Source: Caballeronia sp. SEWSISQ10-4 2
Lineage (GTDB): Bacteria; Pseudomonadota; Gammaproteobacteria; Burkholderiales; Burkholderiaceae
Assembly: GCF_030464885.1 (NCBI RefSeq)
Contig: NZ_JALPRJ010000045.1
Span: forward strand, 1 to 64,000
Length of the DNA stretch: 64,000 nucleotides
Direction of reading: 5' to 3'
The notes below the pieces were generated by a model. That model made no database searches and was not told the DNA's origin. It saw only the letters and a list, made by a program, of their open reading frames with translations. The position numbers were made by a program, and so were the translations under genes. Positions 9,325 to 15,829 of the stretch are shown here, in pieces. Positions within the stretch are counted from its first letter, which is position 1; every line of letters starts with the position of its first letter.

Positions 9325-10184
9325 GCCTCTCGTTCCAGCTCCAGTTCGTTCGCGAGTGCATCGAGCGTCGGCCCGCACGGCGCTTCTACTTTCAATTGCA
9401 ACAGCGCGTCGGCCCGCGTCCGCCCGAGATTGACCGCCGCGATCGGCTTGCCGGCGCGTGCGGCCCACTCGCAAAAGCGAAAACCCGAATACACCATCAG
9501 TGACGATCCGAGCACGAGCATTGCATCGGCCTGATCGAGCGCGGCCGCCGCCGCGTCCACGCGGGTCCGCGGCACACCCTCGCCGAAGAACACCACGTCC
9601 GGCTTGAGCAGACCACCACAACGCGTGCAGGACGGCGCGTGGAAAGCGTTGAAGTCGTAATCTTCGAGTTGCGCGTCACCGTCCGCCACCGGCAGCGCGG
9701 CCAGGCCGACGAAGCTCGGGTTATCGGCGATAAGCGTTTGCTGAAGAGCCGCGCGGGTTGTCTCGTTGCCGCACTCCATGCAGCGCACCCGGCCGATATT
9801 GCCGTGTAATTCGATCACGTCCGTATTGCCCGCGCTCGTATGCAGTCCATCGACGTTCTGCGTGACGAGCCGCTCGAATATGCCCAGGCGCTCGAGTCGT
9901 GCCACCGCGACATGCGCAGCATTCGGCGCGGCACCGGCAACCAGCGGCCAGCCGATCATGCTGCGTGCCCAATATCGTTTGCGCGCAAACTCTGAACCCA
10001 TGAAGTCTTTCAGCAGGATGGGTGCACGGCCGGTCCGCTGCCCTTCGGTGTCCCGGTAGCAAGGTATTCCGGATTCCGTACTAATTCCCGCACCGGACAA
10101 AACGAACAGCCGCGGATGCCGTTCGACGAAATCATAGAGAGGGTTTGAAAGCGTCCGAGACGCGCGGGCTGGCAGATTTTTCAT
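9321..10184 (-). CDS. Sir2-family NAD-dependent protein deacylase
   Basis: A class II (SIRT4-like) sirtuin of 287 residues removes acyl groups from lysines using NAD. Visible motifs are the NAD-binding GAGISTESGIPCYRD, the catalytic TQNVDGLH with the ELHG histidine, a four-Cys zinc ribbon (CMEC and CTRC pairs), and VVFFGEGVP. The start is uncertain: ATG 10184 begins close to the conserved fold, while 10304 would add a 40-residue basic extension that is not typical of the family. Neither has a strong Shine-Dalgarno. Its last codons overlap the convergent RIO kinase gene. An array of palindromes lies upstream (10341-10387). Confidence 0.88.
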   Translation of the reverse strand: MKNLPARASRTLSNPLYDFVERHPRLFVLSGAGISTESGIPCYRDTEGQRTGRAPILLKDFMGSEFARKRYWARSMIGWPLVAGAAPNAAHVAVARLERLGIFERLVTQNVDGLHTSAGNTDVIELHGNIGRVRCMECGNETTRAALQQTLIADNPSFVGLAALPVADGDAQLEDYDFNAFHAPSCTRCGGLLKPDVVFFGEGVPRTRVDAAAAALDQADAMLVLGSSLMVYSGFRFCEWAARAGKPIAAVNLGRTRADALLQLKVEAPCGPTLDALANELELEREA

Positions 10185-10340
10185 CTTCAGGATAGTAGCG
10201 GCAAGCCGTTTTCTCTGCTTGAGCGCGAATCTTTTTGGATCGAGCCGGGCCGCCCACCACCGGACTTTTGCCCACGGTTTCTTCAGGACCTTCCCCGGGT
10301 TCATCCATGCGCAGGCCGTAGCGCGTCAATCTACTGCTCT

Positions 10341-10387
10341 TAATTTGTGTTTCACAAATACAGGCTACAAATTGTATTTGTAAAATA
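10341..10387. promoter_or_regulatory. Cluster of three 7-3-7 palindromes (operator array)
   Basis: Three perfect 17-bp palindromes with 7-bp arms and 3-bp spacers lie within 47 bp: ATTTGTG-TTT-CACAAAT (10341-10357), TACAAAT-TGT-ATTTGTA (10364-10380) and the overlapping TGTATTT-GTA-AAATACA (10371-10387). An 11-bp direct repeat (AAATACAGGCT at 10354 and 10381) overlays them. They lie between the sirtuin (-) and ArsR (+) genes. The arrangement suggests cooperative binding of a dimeric repressor; which protein binds is unknown. Confidence 0.6.
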
Positions 10388-10546
10388 CAGGCTTTAGCTT
10401 GTAGACGAATACCCCACGCACCTCAGACGCGTACGGCTTTCCTCCCCTTCCGTACCTTGACATCACGGTTGTCTGTTTCGACCATACCTAGTGGTTAACG
10501 CACCAACCAACGCACTAACGGATCCAACGAACCGCAAGGTACCCGG

Positions 10547-10864
10547 GTGACTTCCGACCTCCTCGACTCGACTTTCGCGGCACTCGCCGATCCGACCCGG
10601 CGCGCCATCCTGGCGCGGCTTGCCCGAGGCGAGGCATCGGTGTCGGAACTTGCCGAGCCGTTCGACATGACGCTCCCTGCCGTGTCCAAACATCTTAGGG
10701 TGCTCGAGCATGCCGGACTGATCGTGCGCGACCGCGACGCGCAACGACGTCCTTGCCGGCTCGCCGCCGCGGCGTTGAAAGATGCCAGCGAATGGTTCAA
10801 TCCGTATCGCCGGCTATGGGAACCAACAAAGGCAGGAGGACACGATAAACCACCCTCTCCCTGA
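10547..10864 (+). CDS. ArsR-family winged-helix regulator
   Basis: The product has 105 residues with a complete ArsR HTH: ALADPTRRAILARLARGEASV near residue 12, the recognition helix MTLPAVSKHLRVLE near 40-53, and the beta-wing at ERDAQRR-like sequence near 60. It starts with GTG. It lacks the Cys metal-site motif (ELCVC), so it resembles the subgroup usually paired with an SRPBCC/AHSA1 protein rather than a metal sensor. That partner is absent: the stop is immediately followed by the end of the convergent MFS gene, although an AGGAGG occurs near the 3' end at about 10832-10838. It may bind the palindromes about 160 bp upstream. Confidence 0.85.
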   Translation: MTSDLLDSTFAALADPTRRAILARLARGEASVSELAEPFDMTLPAVSKHLRVLEHAGLIVRDRDAQRRPCRLAAAALKDASEWFNPYRRLWEPTKAGGHDKPPSP

Positions 10865-12133
10865 TTACACAACCCGCGCCGCCGGCTTCGGAAACAGCGG
10901 ATAAGCAAACAGCGCGCAACCCGCAGCAACGAGCCAGACGGTGCCCCAAGACCCGATCGCGAGCAGATGTGGAATGCACAGCGGTGTCAGGAAAAAGCCG
11001 AAATACACGGCCGTATTCGCCATTCCGAGCGCCGTGCCCGCGCGCTCCTTGCCGGCCATCGTCGCGAGTTCGGTGTAGGCCACGCCATGCCACGCGGACA
11101 CGCAGATCCCGGCGAAAACGACGATCGAAATAAGCCATGCTTCAGGTAACCGATGACCCCCGCCCACTGCGGCCGCCAGCACCACGAATGAAGCGACCGC
11201 GACCAGCGTCGAGCCGCGCAGATAAGCACGACGGTTGCCACGCTTGTCGGTGAATCGGCCGCTCCCTACGCGCATGACCATCGCGCCGAGCTGGACGGCG
11301 ACCATCGTCGCGGTGATGCCCGCTATACCCACATGCCCGAAGTCATGCAGGAACACCGTGGCGAAACTCAGCACCGCGAACTGCGGAATGCCCAGGGTGG
11401 CGATGCCCAGCACAACGCGCCAGATCATCCGGTCACGCAGCGGACCGACTGCGGGCGCGTCCGGAACCCGCGGACCGGCATGAGCCGCAACGGGCGCCTC
11501 CGGCGGCTCGTGCAGCCAGTGCCACGCGAGCAGACCCGACACCGCGCACATGGTCGCCAGAACCCCATAGACGGGGCGAAACCCACCCGTGGACGCAAGC
11601 CAGGGCAGGATCAACGCACCCAGGCCGCCGCCCAGCGGCACGGCGGTCTGCCGGATGCTCATCGCGAGGCCGCGCTCGCCTTCCTGAAACCAGCGCATGA
11701 CCGCGCGCCCGCTCGATCCGTTCACGCTTCCGCCAACCAGACCGACCAGGCACATCGACATCACCAGCCACAACAAGCCGGGGACAGCCGCGGACGACGG
11801 CACGACGAACAGCATCATTGCGAGCAGCGCGGCAGCGGTGGTGGTCAATCCTGTCAGCAAGATTGGCCGATCGCCCCAGCGGTCGGTCGCGACGCCCCAC
11901 GGCAATTCCGACAGCGCGACGCCCAGCCCCATTGCGCCAAGCGCCAGCCCGAGCGCTGCGTTGCCGAGGTGATAGTCCGCCCGCAGCCACACGGCGGTCG
12001 TGGGAATGCCCGCGGCGGCAGCCGAAAAGCTGACGTTCGCCGCCACGCCGACGCCCAGTACTTTCCATCGATGGGAAGCGCCCAGTTCGCGGCGCGCCGT
12101 TGCCGGCAAGGGGACTGCGCATTGAGTTTCCAT
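10865..12133 (-). CDS. MFS transporter
   Basis: A 422-residue major facilitator superfamily carrier with twelve predicted helices. The signature loop between TM2 and TM3 reads WGVATDRWGDRP, with the repeat at GSGRFTDKRGNRRA in the second half. The ATG at 12133 has AAGAGAG about 7 nt upstream; the longer in-frame start (12235) would run across the LysR promoter. It is divergently transcribed from a LysR gene that probably controls it through the palindrome at 12204-12224. Its 3' end abuts the ArsR stop. Substrate unknown; resemblance to cyanate/drug-type carriers is only general. Confidence 0.85.
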   Translation of the reverse strand: METQCAVPLPATARRELGASHRWKVLGVGVAANVSFSAAAAGIPTTAVWLRADYHLGNAALGLALGAMGLGVALSELPWGVATDRWGDRPILLTGLTTTAAALLAMMLFVVPSSAAVPGLLWLVMSMCLVGLVGGSVNGSSGRAVMRWFQEGERGLAMSIRQTAVPLGGGLGALILPWLASTGGFRPVYGVLATMCAVSGLLAWHWLHEPPEAPVAAHAGPRVPDAPAVGPLRDRMIWRVVLGIATLGIPQFAVLSFATVFLHDFGHVGIAGITATMVAVQLGAMVMRVGSGRFTDKRGNRRAYLRGSTLVAVASFVVLAAAVGGGHRLPEAWLISIVVFAGICVSAWHGVAYTELATMAGKERAGTALGMANTAVYFGFFLTPLCIPHLLAIGSWGTVWLVAAGCALFAYPLFPKPAARVV

Positions 12134-12203
12134 GCTTTTTCTCTCTTGAATGCCTTTGACGAACCCAGTGTCGCGTTTTATGATCATCCTGAATATCAAG
12201 TAA

Positions 12204-12224
12204 TATCGAAACAATAATTCGATA
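12204..12224. promoter_or_regulatory. Probable LysR operator between MFS and LysR genes
   Basis: TATCGAA-N7-TTCGATA is a perfect 7-bp inverted repeat with a 7-nt spacer. It contains the T-N11-A core expected of LysR-type binding sites. It ends 17 nt before the LysR ATG and 71 nt before the divergent MFS start, which fits autorepression plus control of the transporter. Confidence 0.6.
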
Positions 12225-12241
12225 AAACAGGACAATTAACC

Positions 12242-13162
12242 ATGTCGCAAACCAATTTCGATGTCGCGTCATTGCGGACCTTCGTGGTCGGCATGGAGCT
12301 GGGAAGCTTCGCGAAGGCGGCGGACCGCGTCGGGCGCTCGACGTCGGCCGTGAGCGCGCAGATCAAGAAGCTGGAGGAGCAATCGGGCGCGCCGCTGTTC
12401 AAGAAAGCCGGGCGCAACCTGGCGTTGACCGAAGCCGGCGAAACCATGCTCCGGTTCGCGCGCCGGCTGGTCGATCTCAACGACGAAGCCGCCGTGGCCA
12501 TGCGCGGCCCCGACCTCGAAGGCTGGATCAGGCTCGGGCTACAGGAGGATTTTGGCGAAATCATGCTGCCCGAGATACTGGGCCGTTTCTCGCGCGCGCA
12601 TCCGAAGGTGCGGATCGAGGCGCGGGTGGCGCGCAATACGGAACTGCTCGGCCGCATCGATACGAACGACCTCGACCTAGCGCTGGTCTGGGACGATTCA
12701 GTCGCGTCGGTGCCCGGGCTTCAAAACGGCGTCCGGCACGAGCAGATCGCCACGCCTGCCATGTGCTGGATCGGTTCATCGACCCTGCCGTGGAATCCTG
12801 ATAGGGCAGAGCCATTGCCGCTTGTCGCGTTCGACCGGGCTTGCCTGTTTTTCAGCGCGGCAACCGCGGCGCTCGATCGCGCGAATATCCCTTGGCGGGT
12901 GGCTTTTACGAGTCCGAGTCTCTCGGGTTTGTGGGCCGCCGCCGCTGCCGGACTGGGCCTTACCGTGCGCACCCGCTTTGGCTTGCCCGCCTCGGTGAGC
13001 GCGTTCGACGGCCGCGAGATTGGCTTGCCCGCGCTGCCGTCGGTGCCGCTTTCGCTGGTGCGCGCATCGGCCACCTCGACGCCACCGGTGCAGCAACTCG
13101 CAGCGCTCATTCTCGAATCCGTGCGCGGCGGGTCGGCGTCGTTCGACCGGATCGCCGCGTGA
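12242..13162 (+). CDS. LysR-family transcriptional regulator
   Basis: The product has 306 residues. The N-terminal winged HTH contains the LTTR pattern SFAKAADRVGRSTSAVSAQIKKLEE (residues about 20-44), followed by a linker helix and a LysR substrate-binding domain from about residue 90. AGGA lies 9 nt upstream of the ATG. Divergent transcription from the MFS gene suggests that it regulates that exporter or importer. The effector is unknown. Confidence 0.9.
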   Translation: MSQTNFDVASLRTFVVGMELGSFAKAADRVGRSTSAVSAQIKKLEEQSGAPLFKKAGRNLALTEAGETMLRFARRLVDLNDEAAVAMRGPDLEGWIRLGLQEDFGEIMLPEILGRFSRAHPKVRIEARVARNTELLGRIDTNDLDLALVWDDSVASVPGLQNGVRHEQIATPAMCWIGSSTLPWNPDRAEPLPLVAFDRACLFFSAATAALDRANIPWRVAFTSPSLSGLWAAAAAGLGLTVRTRFGLPASVSAFDGREIGLPALPSVPLSLVRASATSTPPVQQLAALILESVRGGSASFDRIAA

Positions 13163-13279
13163 GGGTGATTGGATGATCCCTCGGACTTGGTGAAACTATC
13201 GGATCGCGTATCGCCCATCTTCAAACTCGACGGCCCGCTTTTTGCTGAAAGCTGAGAACGATAGCCAGGGAGGAACGAC

Positions 13280-13642
13280 ATGGCGAGCGCATCGAAGAGC
13301 AGCAGCAACGGCAAGTGCAAGACTTCGCGTCAAAAACTCGCACAAGCAAAACCGAAGCAACGTTCGAACCCCAGGTGCTGGTCACATCACGTGATGGAAA
13401 CGAGCGATGCAATGGACATCGAGCATGAAATTTTCAAGGAAGGCAGTGCGCAAGAGATCGCCGATTCGCTGAAAAAATCGTCCACGCGAAGCAATCGGCG
13501 CCAAGGCACGCCGTTTCAATCTGCCATGTCGATGCTTAACTTCTATATCAATCGCGCCGGACGAAACTTGCCGAAGTCACGGCGCACCACCCTCGATAAC
13601 GCCAAGAAGCGATTACGCGAAGCATTCGGCCGCAAGCCGTAA
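13280..13642 (+). CDS. DUF3175 protein
   Basis: A 120-residue, very basic protein. After a Ser/Lys-rich N-terminus it carries the DUF3175 pattern: CWSHHVMETSDAMDIE, then EIADSLKKSS, SAMSMLNFYINRAG and a C-terminal LREAFGRKP. GGGAGGA precedes the ATG. The family is common in Proteobacteria and Actinobacteria, often near stress or DNA-repair genes, but its function is not established. It stands alone here. Confidence 0.85.
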   Translation: MASASKSSSNGKCKTSRQKLAQAKPKQRSNPRCWSHHVMETSDAMDIEHEIFKEGSAQEIADSLKKSSTRSNRRQGTPFQSAMSMLNFYINRAGRNLPKSRRTTLDNAKKRLREAFGRKP

Positions 13643-13724
13643 TAAATGTCGGAATACATGGGTGGAATGCGGTTTGCTACATCGCTTCAGTTGCCGCGTG
13701 TAGTCGGTTGCCCGAGGAAACGCC

Positions 13725-13850
13725 ATGCCCGACATCACCGATCTTCATCCCGGTAACGAAGCGGTGCCAGGCACACCTGGAACCGATGAGAACGTGTGTC
13801 CGGCGAGAAGCGGCACGAGCAAGGTAATCGAGAGTATTGGCGGTGGGTGA
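13725..13850 (+). pseudogene. Degenerate small DnaJ-type zinc-finger protein (41 residues)
   Basis: A GAGGAA Shine-Dalgarno and an ATG open a 41-residue frame starting MPDITDLHPGNEAVPGTPGT and ending KVIESIGGG. From memory, a conserved small proteobacterial protein has this beginning and end around two CPxCxGxG zinc-knuckle repeats. Here only one CP remains, followed by ARSGTS. One explanation is recombination between the repeats that deleted a knuckle, plus Cys-to-Arg and Gly-to-Ser changes, leaving no CxxC. It may still be translated but could not bind zinc as its relatives do. The alignment to relatives is from memory. Confidence 0.55.
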
Positions 13851-13891
13851 TTACACGACTACCTGCGTGCTTTACTTTCAATGGAGTGCCC

Positions 13892-15226
13892 ATGGCGAGC
13901 CTGAAATCCCCAGGAATGACCGCTGGTTTGTGCGGCCTCGTGTTGCTGGCCAGTTGCGCAAGCGCAGCAGACGACAGCGCGCTGGGCTTCGGTCCGAATC
14001 CCACGCTACCGCCGCCTCACTCCACGCTGTTTCCCACGCTCAACGTAGCGCCCGCGAAACCCTGGCCCGAAGGCGCGATGCCGACCGCCGCGGCAGGCTT
14101 CAGCGTAGTCGCGTTCGCCAAGGGACTCGATCACCCGCGCTGGCTCACCACGCTGCCTAACGGCGACGTACTCGTGGCGGAAAGCAACGCACCGGCCATG
14201 CACGATTCGAAGGGCGGCGTCAAAGGATGGATCGCGAAGCAGTTCCAGAAACGCGCGGGGGCTGGGGTGGTGAGTCCGGACCGCATCATCCTGCTTCGCG
14301 ATAGCCGTGGTGACGGTGTAGCCGACATGCGCTCCGTGTTTATCGACAAGCTGCACTCTCCCTTCGGCATGGTGCTGGTCGGCGACGATCTCTACGTGGC
14401 GGACACGGACGCGGTGCTGCATTTCAAGTACCACACAGGCGACACGACCATCACCGGGCCGGGTGAAAAACTCACGGATCTGCCGGCAGGACCTATCGAT
14501 CATCACTGGACCAAGAACCTGATCGCGAGCCGCGATAGCAAGCTGCTTTATGCCACGGTCGGATCGAATAGCAACGCTGCTGAGAACGGTATGGAGGCAG
14601 AGGAAGGACGCGCGTCGATCATGGAAATCGATCGGGCGACGGGCAAATCGCGCATCCTCGCGTCGGGCTTGCGCAATCCGAACGGGATGTCGTGGAACCC
14701 GGAAACCGGTGCACTATGGACGGTAGTCAACGAGCGTGATGAGCTGGGTAACAATTTGGTCCCCGACTACATGACATCGGTAAAAGAGGGCGCTTTTTAC
14801 GGCTTCCCTTACAGTTATTTCGGTCAGCACGTCGATACGCGCGTGAAGCCGCAGAACCCCGACATGGTCGCCAAGGCCATCCCGCCGGACTATGCGTTGG
14901 GCTCGCATACGGCCTCGCTCGGCCTCACGTTCTACACTGCCAGCCTGTTCCCCGCGAAGTATCGCAATGGCGCGTTTATCGGTCAGCACGGCTCGTGGAA
15001 TCGCAAGCCGCGCAGTGGCTATAAGGTGATTTTTGTACCGTTCACCGGCGGCAAACCGTCGGGGCCACCGGAGGACATTCTCACGGGATTCCTGTCGCCG
15101 GAAGGCGATGCACGCGGTCGCCCGGTCGGCGTGACACTCGACCATGCAGGCGCTTTACTGGTCGCCGACGACGTGGGCAACGCGGTCTGGCGCGTTACGC
15201 CGTCGCAAGCCTCGTCTAAAAACTGA
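13892..15226 (+). CDS. PQQ-dependent sugar/sorbosone dehydrogenase-like lipoprotein
   Basis: The product has 444 residues. The signal ends in a lipobox (LLASC, about residue 17-21); cleavage by signal peptidase I at ASA is an alternative. The mature part is a six-bladed beta-propeller of the GDH/L-sorbosone dehydrogenase type. Repeated blade motifs include PRWLTTLPNGDVLVAES, LRNPNGMSWNPETG, and GQHGSWNRKPRSGYKV near residue 370. Such proteins oxidise aldoses or sorbosone in the periplasm, often with PQQ. No pqq genes are in the window. A GGAG lies 5 nt before the ATG; a longer frame from 13796 overlaps the small gene upstream. The next gene begins on its last base. Confidence 0.8.
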   Translation: MASLKSPGMTAGLCGLVLLASCASAADDSALGFGPNPTLPPPHSTLFPTLNVAPAKPWPEGAMPTAAAGFSVVAFAKGLDHPRWLTTLPNGDVLVAESNAPAMHDSKGGVKGWIAKQFQKRAGAGVVSPDRIILLRDSRGDGVADMRSVFIDKLHSPFGMVLVGDDLYVADTDAVLHFKYHTGDTTITGPGEKLTDLPAGPIDHHWTKNLIASRDSKLLYATVGSNSNAAENGMEAEEGRASIMEIDRATGKSRILASGLRNPNGMSWNPETGALWTVVNERDELGNNLVPDYMTSVKEGAFYGFPYSYFGQHVDTRVKPQNPDMVAKAIPPDYALGSHTASLGLTFYTASLFPAKYRNGAFIGQHGSWNRKPRSGYKVIFVPFTGGKPSGPPEDILTGFLSPEGDARGRPVGVTLDHAGALLVADDVGNAVWRVTPSQASSKN

Positions 15227-15687
15227 TGGCGAAGCGCGCCGCCTCTGCGAATGAATTGTTCACTGCCGCCGAGGCCGCGATGATCGGTCTCTATGACGGC
15301 GGCGTGCTCTCCCCCGCGGTGCTCCAGCGCGTCATAACCGGCTTCGCTGACAGTGCGATCGACTGGAATACCACACCGCTGCTTCGTACCGTCGACGGCA
15401 AGTCACTGCATGAGGTGGTCGCCATGACGATGATGCCGGGACGAACGATCCGCAATGCATCGAAGGAATTCTTCGCGGTGATCGGGCACATTGGTGGTAT
15501 CGGTGATGGAGAGCGTGACGAGCCCGATGAAGCCCCTGAAGATGAAGCCGACGGCGATCTGATCAACCAGTTATCCGCTGGCCGAAGCAGCAAAAGACCC
15601 GCTAAAACCGCGCGCAAAACAGCCCCGCCCGCCGGCTTCAACCCGCTCCTGCATACAACGGCTCCGCGTCGCGGCGGCAAGTCATAG
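15226..15687 (+). CDS. Unknown protein translationally coupled to sorbosone dehydrogenase
   Basis: The product has 153 residues and I do not recognise its family. The first 90 residues look folded and helical. They are followed by an acidic stretch (about 95-113) and a Lys/Arg/Pro-rich basic tail. There is no signal peptide, so it is probably cytoplasmic, unlike its upstream partner. Its ATG shares one base with the preceding TGA (TGATG), a termination-reinitiation arrangement implying co-expression. High third-position GC supports a real gene. Confidence 0.65.
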   Translation: MAKRAASANELFTAAEAAMIGLYDGGVLSPAVLQRVITGFADSAIDWNTTPLLRTVDGKSLHEVVAMTMMPGRTIRNASKEFFAVIGHIGGIGDGERDEPDEAPEDEADGDLINQLSAGRSSKRPAKTARKTAPPAGFNPLLHTTAPRRGGKS

Positions 15688-15829
15688 CATTGCCTTTGAT
15701 CCATGTCATGGTCGAAGCTGACCGTGATTCCGCCACACGCGGCACAATGCACGCATGCCTCACCACGAGTGATAGTGACCCACATCGAGTGACACCGCCC
15801 TTCCACCCAACGGATACAACGGACACGAC

